Source: Paulinella micropora (Eukaryota > Cercozoa > Imbricatea > Euglyphida). Taken from it: a stretch of 64,000 bases of DNA. A program made the translations under genes and the position numbers. Positions 41,583-51,945 of this stretch are shown here, piece after piece; position 1 is the first letter of the stretch, and each line of letters starts with the position of its first letter. The DNA lies in the NCBI GenBank assembly GCA_009731375.1, contig BJOX01000114.1, positions 377,617 through 441,616 of the forward strand, given 5' to 3'. The notes under the pieces are model-generated. The model ran no database searches, was not told where the DNA came from, and saw nothing but the letters and a program-made list of their open reading frames with translations.

Positions 41583-44500
41583 TAGGGAAAACGACTGCTC
41601 GTATTTCTGCTAATTGCTTGGATATATCTTTTATAATAATCATAAGATTTTTATTTTCTTTTTCTAAACTAATCACCTTTTCCGCCATATGTTGAAAAGC
41701 ACTGACCAATATTGGAATAAAGTCTGTATATGTTATGCCTTCAAGGTTGCCATCTCCGTCGTCTGCTTTTATTCCGCTTTCAGACACAAATTCTGGAAAA
41801 AAAATTTAACCTCGTCGGCAATAAATCCGTGGTTCTTTTTTTCTTTCTTTTTGTCCGTTTTCAAATAATATGAACAACAATTTATTTTCATTAATTTCTC
41901 ACAGCATTCACCACATTCTAATGTTTTAATATCTGATTTTGGCCTCCTATCCGATGAGTATGTCCAAGCACCATTAAGTGGAACATAATTATAACTGCCA
42001 GACGGCTCACCTGAAGACTTTGAAGTAGTCCAAGCATGTAGAATTCCCTGAGATGAGCAGATTGTGACATAATTTGAATATCCTCCTGATTTCATATAAA
42101 TTTGTGGGTCGTAAGTAGAACTTGGTCTTTGTCTTATTGTTAAAGAACCGCTGGATGTTGTTGGAAGAGTTAATGTTGAAGAACAACTTATAGCACTCTG
42201 AGCATAGATAACTCCACTTCCCCTCGCATAAAAATGTAAGTCTTGATTGGTATTGCTTCCCGTAGCATATATTGAATTATAACCAAAACCAAATCCCTGT
42301 GTCCCGTTGCTATGTCTGAATTCAACACCGGCAGAAGATGCTCCAAGATTGGCTGTGACATATGATCTGACTGGTGTAGCATGAGACCCACTTCTTGCTT
42401 CTCCTCTTATATCTGCCGTACTATTAAGAACAGATATGCCTGCATTTGCGGTTATTGCCCCCGTATTGCTTATGTTCATCGCCTTGCTAAATGCTATGAC
42501 TCATCCAAGTGATACTCCGGATTTGTAGTTAAAAGCAAGTTTATCACTCATTTTGTATATTTGAAAGTTTGAGCCCGGGTCACTTGATTTCCAGCCACCA
42601 CCCTCTCAATAACTATCAAAACTTAAAGCAATATTGTCCTGACTATAATTCAATAATTGGAATGTGGGATAAACTGATGTATGAACAAATGCTTGAATAT
42701 GTGGCCCATTCGCATTTCCTTCTGTTCCATATAATTCTAAGCCACCAGTTGCTCCTACTCCTTTCGTTGTTCTGCCTATGATTATCGGTTTGCCTAGTGC
42801 TGTTGTTATTTTATCACTCGTTGTTAATGTGGTTGTAGTCATGCCAGCAGTTGAAGTAATTGATGTTCCCGTTATTGTTCCAGCACTTGTTATGTTGTTT
42901 GAGTTCATATCTAAGTCCCCATAAAACCGCATACCACCAGCATTGTTAAAACGGACAATGTCAGATGAAGCACTTTTATTATCCAAAAGTTTTGAAATAT
43001 GAAGTCCCGCTCCTTTTACATCAAATGCTACATTCGTGAATACATAACCTGTTTGGTTCGTGGTTCCACTTGTAGCAGTATTTAGAGTAAATAAGAAATA
43101 TTGATAATCACCTGATGTCTGTGAAAAGAATATATCTCCTCCATTTTGGTTTAATATCCTCGTCCCATTATATATTATATTTCCACCATTAATGATAACT
43201 TGATTATTAAAATCAGCCGTTTGTGTTAAAGTTAGATACATTATCGTAGTGCTCGCCCCATTAAATGTTTTACTTCCTGTTATGGTTTGGTATGTTGTTA
43301 GTTTTACATTTTGTATGTCCAATGTATCCACATAACTTTTGTTTGCTTCGTCCGTTGTTGCTGATGGTGTGGCTAAGTTTGTTGTTCCGTTGTTGTTCAA
43401 ACTTAATGTTGTTCCAGTTGCAGTTATAATTAAAGTATTACCTAAATATACCTCTACATACGAACCAGTTATTTGTATCGGATAAAATGTAGCTGTTGCT
43501 ATTTTCTGTGCAGCAATCATTCCTATTTTTGTATCAAAGGCGATGCCGATGCCGTCAAAAGAAGCAGGATTTGATGAACCACTTACTTCTAAAACTGATG
43601 TAAATTTATTTTTTTTGCATGCTATGGTTTGGTCTCCTGTTAATTTAACCACAGAAGTATCAAGAACAGAAACATCCACACTATCAACAAGATTAAGATT
43701 TGTTATGCTTTGGCTTTTCATATCAATACCCGCACTAGCATTTATTATGTTGCTGAATGTTTTGGTTCCTGCTATGGTTTGGTCTCCTGTTAGTTTAACC
43801 ACCGAACCATCAACTGCAAGAGTGGTGAGATTAATTCCATTATATGTAGAAGCCCCTGAAATAGCATAACCACCCATATTTAATGCTCCTGTCATACTGA
43901 CGGTGCCGTCTAATCTAAGAAAGGGCGATGCACATTTCGCCATTGTCCTGTGCTATAACTAAGCAGTGGATTATCTGTTGCTGTTGTTATAATCACATCA
44001 CTATGTGTATCAATACTTCCACTTGCTGACACTTTCGCGTTGTTGGAGTCGTGCTCTGATAACCAAGTTGCGATAGCCCTACCATTTAGTTGATTTACAT
44101 TTGTAATGTTTTGGTTGTTCATATTTATTCCTTCAGTCATACTGGCAGTGCCGTCTAATCTCAGAAAAGGTGATGTTGTGTTTCTCCATTGTCCCGTGCT
44201 ATAAATAAGCAGTTGGTTATCTGATGGGAAGCCTGTTATTGTCACATCGCTGTGGCTATCTATACTTCCACCTGCTGACACTTTATCATTATTATCATTA
44301 TGCTCAAATATCCATTCATCAACATCTTTGGTATTTAGTAAATTAACTCCTGTTATATTCAATTCCCTCCCATATTAATATTACCTAATTCATCAACATT
44401 TATTGGGAAGGTTTTATTCACCCAGTTTATTGAATTATATGTGAGATAACTATTAGTGGCTATTGGTGCGGTTATGACTACATCAGAAAGTGTGTCAATT

Positions 44501-45050
44501 GAACCGAGGGCGGTATTCTTCCATTTACCATCTACATCATTATATGTTAAGTATTGACCGACCAATGGTGTAGATATGATTGTGTCTATCAAATTATAAA
44601 GGCTGGTTTGGTGCGGATTGGAAGTGTTGCTTCTGTGTTGAGTTGAGGCTTTGACTTCGTCGCTCACTCGTTGCTCTGTATAGTATAAATTGTTTCCTTC
44701 TTTGATGTCTGATGTTGATTTTAAAGCGTGACGTGTGTCAAAGCGGTTATCAGTCCAATAATAATTAAGTCCTTCTTTTAGGTTAGTTGTTTATTTAAAG
44801 CGAACCGACCATCAAAGCGGTTATCAGTCCAATAATAATTAAGCCCTTGTTTTAGGTCTGTTGTTGATTTTAAAGCGAGACGTGTGTCAAATCGCGCATC
44901 AGTATAATACAGATTTATTGGGTCGGAATCTTCTGGCACTCTGTCAGTGTTTAAACCCACTATGTTGGTATTGGTTAGGTCAAGGATGGCGATTGAAAGG
45001 CTATCTGTCGCGATTTCTGACAAGCCGAGTAATGATTTATATTGCGACAT
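41569..45050 (-). pseudogene. PLV tail fibre with S74-type chaperone end
   Basis: Met at 45,050 (MSQYKSLLGLSEIATDSLSI). The N-terminal part repeats a 23-residue NYYWTDNRFDxRxALKSTTD unit, and the body has fibre-type repeats (GSIDTHSDVVIT, PFLRLDGTxSMT, VVKLTGDQTIAGTKTF). The C-terminal SDRRPKSDIKTLE and KKNHGFIADEV match Peptidase_S74 intramolecular chaperones, which trimerise and cut themselves off phage and viral fibres. A final coiled coil ends at 41,569. Frame changes near 44,785, 44,700, 44,360, 43,930 and 41,800, plus two in-frame TGAs (42,606 and 42,501), interrupt it. The protein would bind host surface receptors. Confidence 0.8.
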
Positions 45051-45200
45051 TGATTATATATAAAAAATCGCTCGTGATTTTGCTATAAAACACAAATTTT
45101 CAATTTGTTTGTACATTAATTATTTTTAATTTTTTATTTTTGTTAAATTATACTAACAAAAAATACAATTATTTTGTGTAATATCATTCGTCGGTAAACA
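45051..45200. promoter_or_regulatory. AT-rich divergent promoter region
   Basis: 150 bp between the fibre (minus) and the acidic protein (plus), about 80% A+T with TTTTTAATTTTTTATTTTTG-like runs. It must hold both promoters; no specific motif was assigned. Confidence 0.4.
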
Positions 45201-45815
45201 ATGCCGTCAAAAGATGCTTCAAAAGAAAACTGGAAGAAAGCAGTTCAAGCAAACAGAGCAAATGCTGAACGTAGAAAGGACGAGTGGGCACGTGAAAGGC
45301 TTCGTAAAAAAGGAGAATTAAAAGAAGCATCAGTGGAAGAACTTATTGAGACAGATGCTGAAGTTGGTGTTGCGAAAGAAATACTTAAAAATCCTGAGAT
45401 TGAAGATGAATCAAGCGAAAGCGATAGCGAAATTGATATGTCTGATGTTATTGCAAATCATATGCTTAGAAAGATAAAAAAGAATGCTAAAAAACCAAAG
45501 AAGAAAACCGCAAAGAAAGCACCACAGCCCAAGAAGCCTGAGAATGACAGCGAAGAAGAAGAAGAAGAAGAAGAAGAAGAAGAAGAAGAAGAAGAAGAAG
45601 AAGAAGAAGAAGAAGAAGAAGAAGAAGAAGAAGAAGAAGAAGAAGAAGAAGAAGAAGAAAGAGAAAGTGAAGAAAGCGAAGATTATGAAACAACAGGCGG
45701 AAAACAGCGAGGCGGTAAAAAACGAAGTGAAAAAATATCAGTTAATGTATATAACAATACACCAAAGAATAAAGAAAAAAGTAAGGAAGCAGAAAAGATA
45801 TTTTTGAAATTCTAA
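45201..45815 (+). CDS. PLV acidic/basic low-complexity protein with poly-Glu
   Basis: 204 residues. A basic helical start (MPSKDASKENWKKAVQANRA), a Lys-rich stretch (KKNAKKPKKKTAKKA) and about 35 consecutive Glu encoded by a (GAA)n tract at 45,556-45,660, then KQRGGKKRSEKISVNVYNNT. The Glu tract is a microsatellite in coding sequence and could vary in length. The function is unknown; its place before the integrase suggests an early or virion DNA-associated protein, but this is inference. Confidence 0.55.
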   Translation: MPSKDASKENWKKAVQANRANAERRKDEWARERLRKKGELKEASVEELIETDAEVGVAKEILKNPEIEDESSESDSEIDMSDVIANHMLRKIKKNAKKPKKKTAKKAPQPKKPENDSEEEEEEEEEEEEEEEEEEEEEEEEEEEEEEEEEEEERESEESEDYETTGGKQRGGKKRSEKISVNVYNNTPKNKEKSKEAEKIFLKF

Positions 45816-45821
45816 AATATC

Positions 45822-46835
45822 ATGAGTGAAAATAATAATATTCAACTTGCGAACACAGCACAANNNNNNNNNNAATGCACAGCATAAGGATACACAACTA
45901 GAAGATACTCCGCGAGGCGAACCAACAGAGGAAGAAAAGACAAAAACTGCCCAAGAATTATTTCGTCAGACTAAGCCAAGGACTAGAGGGACAACAATAT
46001 GGGCTGATAAGGTATTAGATATGGTTAATATTGATTGAATGGATATGAGTAAGGTTGCTACAAAAAATAAAAACTATAATTTTGCCCTTATTTGGATTGA
46101 TGTTCATAGTCGTTATGCTTATGCGATACCTATAAAAAATAAATTTTCAACCACCGTTTTAGATGCTCTCAAGAAATTACCAAAACCTAAAGCATACATA
46201 TCGGACAATGGTGGGGAGTTTAAAGGTGCTGTTGGTGAGTGGATGAGAAATAATGGAATTGAACAATTTATGGTTGAAGTAGGCGATCATAATTCGTTAG
46301 GTATTGTTGATAGATTTGTTAGAACACTAAGAGAAAGATTACACGTATTATGGGCTTTTAATCGTAATTTTGATTGGATAAGTTATATTGAAGATGTTGT
46401 TTATTATTATAACAAGAAAGAACATTCAGCGATTAAGGCGGCACCTATTGATGTATTTAAAGGAAATGATATTAGCCAACAACATAGATATGTTGATAAA
46501 TATTTATTCGTTTTCAAAGAGGAGACAGAGTTAGAAAATTAAACAAGAAACACATTCTAGAAAAGGGAGGAAAGACGTGGAGCAAGCAAATCTACACCGT
46601 CAAAGCCCGTAAGGGATACCGGATTGTATTAGCAAATGATGATATAGTGCCACCACGACATTTATTAAAGACAGATGCAACTAACGAACCGGAAGAGACA
46701 GATATTAGTAAAGAACTGAAACAACTAACAAAAGAAAAACAAAGAAAGCATTTACTTAAACGGGAGGAGATAGACCCCGCCAACATCAGAACTTCTTCCC
46801 GACAGAGGAAGAAAAAAGAAATAATGGACTTGTAG
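45822..46835 (+). pseudogene. PLV rve-family integrase
   Basis: Starts MSENNNIQLANTAQ, is crossed by a 10-N gap (45,864-45,873), and has a TGA (46,036-46,038) between VNID and MDMSKV. The core frame 46,039-46,542 has WIDVHSRYAYAI (first Asp), AYISDNGGEF (second Asp) and, 34 residues on, SLGIVDRFVRTLRERL, where the usual Glu is Asp. A one-base shift near 46,525 leads to the C-terminal SH3/chromo-like part (GGKTWSKQIYTVKARKGYRI) and a basic end. The enzyme would insert the viral DNA. As sequenced it is interrupted twice. Confidence 0.8.
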
Positions 46836-46843
46836 TATTATTA

Positions 46844-47277
46844 TTTCTTGAAGTGATAGGTGGCAAACTTCGAATACACAGGAACCTTAGCATGTATGTA
46901 GTATCCCTTACCGCTGACCAAGAATGAAACACGCGGATAACACCCTTAGAATCGATGGTGACAAAATAAACTTTTGCCTCTCCAGGGCTTTTCATAAATT
47001 TTGCCTCAACCCTGTTATTCCCGGGCTTGATGAAAACAAGGTCTGGTGTCTTGTTATCATTGACGAACTCGACGAAGCACTTACTTTCTTCACGATGTTT
47101 TAGTGGGGACAGCACCTGGGCTTCGTATAGTTGTATTGCATCTAAAGCATTTGAAACAGCACCAACATCCTCCTCTTGGTTTTCGTGAAGCGGACGTTTT
47201 TCATCAGGAGTAGTCGGCTCTGCGGGCACTGAAGGCGTCTCAGCTGGCGGATTGTCTGGTTTCTTCTTGGGAGGCAT
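46844..47277 (-). CDS. PLV-region protein of unknown function
   Basis: Met at 47,277 (MPPKKKPDNPPAETPSVPAE), a Pro/Glu-rich N-terminus, then a compact fold (CFVEFVNDNKTPDLVFIKPG, AKVYFVTIDSKG). A likely one-base shift near 46,940 gives SFLVSGKGYYIHAKV and an end at YHFKK, 9 bp from the integrase stop on the other strand. GC is higher than in neighbours. No family was recognised. Confidence 0.45.
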
Positions 47278-47480
47278 CGAACCTGCCCCACACCAAAAAG
47301 CAAATGTGATCTGTGCTGTCTGCCTACCTGCTCACTTCTCATCAATGAGCACGACACACATTTCACTACAACATAAAAGCACATTTATTATTTGACCATC
47401 TTCAAAAAGAATTATTTATCTCCTATTTATTTAGGAAAAACAACAAAAAAACGGCTTCAAGGCACTGCCCACACATAACC
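47278..47480. other. Noncoding spacer
   Basis: About 200 bp between two minus-strand frames, with CACTCTCACTTCACTAAC-like and AT-rich parts. Nothing specific seen. Confidence 0.4.
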
Positions 47481-47484
47481 ATTT

Positions 47485-47965
47485 TTACTCCACTCTCACT
47501 TCACTAACATACAATTTATATTTAACTATTACTTCATCAAATGTATCACCTTTTTCAATCAAATTACGTGCGAAATTTTCCTCTTGGCGAGACATTGGAA
47601 ATTTATTTTTTTCTAACCACTTTTCCAAAAATGCAATTTCTTTCTTAGTCTCTTTTTCCTTTCTAAGTCTCTTCCTCTTAACTTTTCTCTCCTCTTCCAT
47701 TCGTCTTTTGTCTTCTTTTAGTTCCTCATCTCTCTGATTAACTGCTTCCAGTCTTGATTCAACATTGTAAAGTTCTCGTTTCAATAATCTTATTATTTTG
47801 GACAAGTTTTTTTCTTAGTTTCCAAATATATTTTGTCCTTTTTTGTCGTCTTACTTGTCTTATCAGAATAATAATCAATCCAATTATTTTCTTCTCTTTC
47901 TATTTCTAACTCACTTTCGCTTGACATTTCGGCCTCTTTGGCTTCATCATCAATAAAATTATTCA
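47485..47965 (-). pseudogene. PLV-region coiled-coil protein
   Basis: Two frames joined by an A-run indel near 47,800 give about 160 residues: acidic start (MNNFIDDEAKEAEMSSESEL), a strongly charged coiled coil (ESRLEAVNQRDEELKEDKRR, KRKRLRKEKETKKEIAFLEK) and a globular end (EENFARNLIEKGDTFDEVIV). Function unknown. Confidence 0.45.
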
Positions 47966-48279
47966 TCTCTTCAAGAAAAAACTGCGAGAGACAAAAAGTG
48001 GTAGGGGATCGAAGAATTCTTTGGTTCTCTGAGCATTTTGCACAAAAACCATGTGATAACATTGTGTATTGACTGAGGAGAAAAAAAACAAAACCAAAGC
48101 AAGCACAACACAAAAAATTTATTTGTCCTCTGTCATGGTTAGGGGTGACGTAATTAGTATGTCGGTGGTGTTGTCCGTCATTGTCGGTGGTTCAACTCTC
48201 ACCGCTTACTCTTATTATTCCACAATTTGCTTTGCCTTTTTTTCTTTTTTCTTTTTTTTTTGTAAATTCCTTTTTTTGC

Positions 48280-48855
48280 TTAATAGCCGTATGGTAATGT
48301 TGTAATCTGGTTTTCTTTTAGTGGTTGTATTACTCTTTTTGTGTAAGTAAAAGAAAATATCTTTTGTATGTGCTCAGACGAAATTGTTTTAGTCTTTTTG
48401 TTTCTCGTCATTTTGCTGTTGGTGTGTATGGTTAAATTTCCAGCCTCTGCGACATTCTTTGCTATACACTTTTCACCTTTTGTTTCAAGTAAGTCCTCTA
48501 ATTCTTCATATGCCTTCTTAGATAGTTCAGTGTCTTGTACTTGTAATCCGTTGCTTATAATACTAAACATATTTACTAAGTTCAATTTCTTACAAGTCTC
48601 GTAATTCATTGAGAAGACCCTTTAATTTCATTTTGTAGTTCCGTCATCTAGTATGTAGCCGTAGGATTTAGGACCTGCTGAAACAAATGTGGTTATCTTT
48701 CTACTTATCTTTGCCTTTTTATCTATCAATTCGTCTGTCCATTGCCCCAATAAATCTCCTGTCGGTTGTTGTCTGTCCTTCTTTTTCATCTACCGAATAA
48801 ATCACTCTGTGTCGTGGTATAATACTCTATTACCTAATCTGTCCATCACACAGGC
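48280..48855 (-). pseudogene. Protein-primed DNA polymerase B, C-terminal fragment
   Basis: Read leftwards from 48,855: MDRLGNRVLYHDTE (motif C region, YxDTDS in family B), then frame-shifted VIYSVDEKEGQ, LLGQWTDELIDK, FVSAGPKSYGYILDDG, MNYETCKKLNL and a C-terminus RVIQPLKENQITTLPYGY. The order LGxxTDEL, FVSxGPKxYxY, KxKG and a final LPYGY is characteristic of polinton and PLV protein-primed polymerases. Everything upstream of motif C (exonuclease, fingers, most of the palm) is absent: host-like sequence begins at about 48,856. Several indels are present. Confidence 0.8.
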
Positions 48856-49180
48856 GCTCCAGAAGCGCAAATACAATGGGGCAGTTACAATTCTGCGGAC
48901 GGAGCCCGTGGTGTGGTCCGCAGAAGCACTCTATCATCTCGGGAACTGCCTAGAATCAGGTCGCGGTCTGCCAACCAGCGACACGGTTTTTGCCTTTTTA
49001 TACTGGGTCTGCGCTATCAACTCTTGTGACCCTATCACACCGAAGCCTTTTTATTATCTTGACCTTTTGTGGAAACTTGCGCAATACCGCGATAGACCTG
49101 GCTTGAATATTGTCACGGAAATCTCCTGCGCAACTCCCTGTCAAAACCCGTTGAAATATTTTGCTGTACTGGCTCGTTAA
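48856..49180 (+). CDS. Sel1-like repeat protein, paralogue A (partial)
   Basis: The exon opens after ACACAG (ALQKRKYNGAVTILRTEP), followed by AEALYHLGNCLESGRGLPTSDTVFAFLYWVCAI and LDLLWKLAQYRD, ending TAA at about 49,180. The ALxxLGxCxxxGxGxP...AxxYWxxA pattern is a Sel1-like repeat, a helical pair used in protein binding. A similar unit lies at 50,000-50,330 and both are followed by a DDVL...FLARSRxAPxxSLLSKL segment, so this is a tandem duplication. The start lies beyond the PLV junction. Confidence 0.55.
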
Positions 49181-50008
49181 GTGTGGTCTGATGATGTGCT
49201 GCCCCAAGACAAAGAAGATTTCTTGGCCCGCAGTCGCAATGCCCCCAAGGAATCTTTGTTGTCTAAGCTTTACTGCGAGACGTTTTGTCGCACCGTGAAC
49301 AGTGAAGCCGGTGTGAATCTGGAACAAGAGGGAAGCATGTCCCGGAGTCAGCGCGAGCGCAACGGTCAGCACGCAGGCCCGGATCAGCAGGAGGCAGTGC
49401 ACGATATGGAACCCGGCGACGGAGGCTCACGGGCCTTGCCGCAGCACCCCGTGCCTGCACTCTGGCAGCAGGGCCAGGCGCAGCACAGGGGGCCGCAGGA
49501 CTTGGCTGCCGAGCCTTTTCGGCCTTGCCAGCAAACCGAGCCAGAGCGGGAAAACTCGCCGGCCGTGCGTGCCAAGCTTGCAGCTTTATTATCGAAGCCT
49601 TGCTGGGAACCGCCGGGAGTTGGGAGCACGCGGGCCTTGCACGACGAGCGCCTGCTGTCCGGCGGACAGCACACGCAAACGCAAGACGAAAAAAGCCCGC
49701 AGGCGTGGCGGCCGCAGCCTGCCAAGCTTGCACAGTTATCAAGGAAGCCTTGCTGGGAACCAGACCAGGAACCGAGCGACAGGAGCCCGCGGGCCTTGCA
49801 CGAGCGCGACGACGATGTCCTGCTGTCCTTCGGAAACCAAGATGATTTCGAGAATGCGGACAGTGAGTCAGCTAGGGTGAACTTCATGCAAAATGAGGAA
49901 AAACGTTTATGGAAAACTCTGTCTTGCAGACCAAAGTTTTTCCAGCGCTTCCTACGGCACCACCAGCTTCAGCCCTCTGCCTGGAGCGGCCGAGCTGGCA
50001 GATGCTAA
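49181..50008 (+). CDS. GC-rich repeat-containing frame between Sel1 paralogues
   Basis: 275-codon frame beginning with DFLARSRNAPKESLLSKLY. It then has two to three diverged 60-65-residue repeats with AKLAALLSKPCWEP and SRALHDERLLSGG-like parts, with acidic FGNQDDFENADSESA near the end. Base composition is strongly G+C (about 60%), so opposite-strand frames are also open. It probably continues paralogue A through an intron or indel and leads to paralogue B. Confidence 0.4.
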   Translation: MWSDDVLPQDKEDFLARSRNAPKESLLSKLYCETFCRTVNSEAGVNLEQEGSMSRSQRERNGQHAGPDQQEAVHDMEPGDGGSRALPQHPVPALWQQGQAQHRGPQDLAAEPFRPCQQTEPERENSPAVRAKLAALLSKPCWEPPGVGSTRALHDERLLSGGQHTQTQDEKSPQAWRPQPAKLAQLSRKPCWEPDQEPSDRSPRALHERDDDVLLSFGNQDDFENADSESARVNFMQNEEKRLWKTLSCRPKFFQRFLRHHQLQPSAWSGRAGRC

Positions 50009-50440
50009 GCAACTGTTCCAGACGAAAACCAACGACAAGGACCTCCTGGCAGTGGAGCTGCTGCGCCACAAGCCAGCGTGTTGGCAACCAGAGGCGCTTT
50101 ACCTTCTTGGTTGCTGTGTCAAGTCCGGCCGCGGCGTGCCCATTCGTAACGCGGAGCTCGCCTCCCTGTATTGGATCGCTGCTTTCGAATTCGCTCGTGC
50201 GAGCGGGACGACCCCCACGCATGAGTATTATCTCTTCTTGCTGTGGAGCCTGATTGCATACTTCGAGGAAGTAAATGCGGCTATCAACTACGGCGAACAT
50301 TTCAGGGCCGAAAGCCCTGTTGGTACCTGAAGACTGGCTGGTCTCGTTTGGGACGAAGATGATGTGCTGCTCGGATACCGAGTGTCCTTCTTGGCCCGCA
50401 GCCGCGAGGCCCCGCAGACGTCGCTTTTATCGAAACTAAC
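49960..50440 (+). CDS. Sel1-like repeat protein, paralogue B
   Basis: Reads AELADAKQLFQTK, AVELLRHKPACWQPEALYLL, GCCVKSGRGVPIRNAELASL, YWIAAFEFA and LLWSLIAYFEEVN, with TGA at about 50,328. A second frame follows (DEDDVLLGYRVSFLARSREA, SLLSKL), as after paralogue A. Similarity to 48,856-49,180 in order and motifs supports a local duplication. Sel1-like proteins are adaptor-like helical repeats; the partner is unknown. Confidence 0.55.
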
Positions 50441-50483
50441 CTAGAGAGCTGCGTGGCTGAGCCGCCCCGTCAGCACTTATGCT

Positions 50484-51928
50484 ATGCAGCTCAGCGTCGA
50501 AATGCAACAATTTGCTGCCCGTCTAAAGCAAGAACGGCTGCTCCAGCCAAAGGATTACGCGAAAGATTTCCGGGCATTTTTTCGTTTCGAAGCAGAACCA
50601 ACCACCTATTTTTTGGCAAGATCTGAGCGACGTGCTGGGGCGCTGGTGGCTGGGGCGAACGGATACTCACGCGGCGGTGCGTGTTACCGCTATGCGGGAA
50701 GTCCTGCCAGGCGAAGACGTGCTAGTCGAGCACACGCAAGTGATTGAGCTGCAGCGACTGCGCAAAAAATATAAAAAGCTAGTACCGCGCACGCGCTACA
50801 ACAAAAAACAGAATTTGTGCAAAGTGTGGGAACAAGACTGTACAAAAGCAATGGACGAGGAGCAATTTCAACGTTTGCTCCTACCGCGGGGATCGGCCCT
50901 CGATCAAACGGCCGGCCGTGCGGCAGCTGCCAGACTGCGGCGCCTTGATTCGAGGCTGCTTCGAGCCGGCCGACGGAGATTTCTTTGTGCGTTGGCTTGC
51001 GCAGCAGGTGCGGGCCTGGCGCCCCGTACAGGATCGCCCTGTGTAGGAGCACCCCGAACAGTCGTGGGTTTGCCTTGTGGGCCAGGTGCCCTTGCTGCTG
51101 AAGCAGATCCTGCGGTCCTTCTGCCGAATTTTAGGTGACGAGCACGTGGTGGTCTTTCGCGATGCGAAGGATCACGACTGCGCGCAAGAACGCGGAGCTG
51201 CAGCAGAGCCTGCTGGTGGTGGTGGATGGTTGCTCTAGGCAGGCGCATGAGGGCCAGCGCAAGGAGCTGCTCAAGGTACTCCGTTCCGACCGCAAGGTAC
51301 CTGGCAACGAAGGCAGCAGGACGAGGCCTATCAACCTAAGCTATTGGAGGCAAGTGTTGGTGCTGCCGAGGCCAACTGTGAGTCGTTGTGGACCTTGGAC
51401 CAGTTGCGGCAGGAAGGCCTGGCAGTTACGCTTGCTCGGCTTGCCGCGCCCGCATCATCAGAATCTTTGACCGACGTGCCTTCGGAAGAGCTCGCACAGT
51501 ACTTGCACGCTTGCAAGTTGGAGGACGTGGCACTGGGCGGGCCGCCGGCCTGCCAAGCGTCGGCAGATGGATGCGAGCAGTGGTTGTCGGCGTTCCGCAG
51601 AGATGTTGCAACGCCAGAGAAACTACCAGGTTTAGATAAAGCAGTTGAGACAGCGCTCCCTGTTTTTCGCGTCAAGCAAGGAAAGAACAAGGGACGGTTT
51701 GCCATACGGCCCGATGATCTCGTGGCAAGCTTTGAAAGATTTCTGAATCTCGGCAAAGGGGAACTAAGCGAGCGAGCCGAAGAGCGATTTTGGGCTCGCT
51801 TGCAGGAAAGCTTTCTGGAGCTGGACCTGACGAAGAAGCTTGCCCACAATATGTACGATTCCAGTGGGAAAGGTGCTAAGGGCTTGTTGTTTCCCTACAC
51901 AACGGATGTGCTCTATCCAGAGGGATAA
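50484..51928 (+). pseudogene. GC-rich gene of unknown function, frame-shifted
   Basis: Frames succeed one another: MQLSVEMQQFAARLKQERLL to YAKDFRAFFRFEAEP, then DLSDVLGRWWLGRTDTHAAV and KKQNLCKVWEQDCTKAMDEE, then GCFEPADGDFFVRWLAQQVR, LVGQVPLLLKQILRSFCRIL, LLVVVDGCSRQAHEGQRKEL and finally 51,344-51,928 (LPVFRVKQGKNKGRFAIRPD ... KGLLFPYTTDVLYPEG). The order faintly recalls primase-helicase proteins of viruses and mobile elements, but no Walker motif was seen, so I do not assign it. Several one-base shifts or small introns are needed. Confidence 0.4.
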
Positions 51929-51945
51929 CGCAGTCGAGAAGCCAG

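Larger units (their letters stand above)
36270..48855. mobile_element. Integrated polinton-like virus (PLV), degraded
   Basis: AT-rich block bounded by GC-richer DNA. It carries a PLV gene set: penton/minor capsid, PDDEXK-like nuclease fragment, adenain-like protease with long Lys/Glu-rich N-terminus, small basic protein, packaging ATPase, two-helix membrane protein, S74-tipped fibre, rve integrase and the C-terminal fragment of a protein-primed polymerase. No major capsid protein gene and no terminal inverted repeats were seen. The right edge cuts the polymerase at about 48,855. Most large genes have frameshifts, so it is an endogenous relic or a badly polished copy. PLVs of this kind infect or integrate in protists and algae. 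Confidence 0.88.

Noticed and set aside
49263-49887. Minus-strand frames of 159-167 codons
   Set aside because: GC-rich shadows of the plus-strand repeat-containing frame.
50885-51330. Superfamily 3 helicase / viral primase-helicase
   Set aside because: Only a loose resemblance in order; no Walker A or B motif could be read in any frame.
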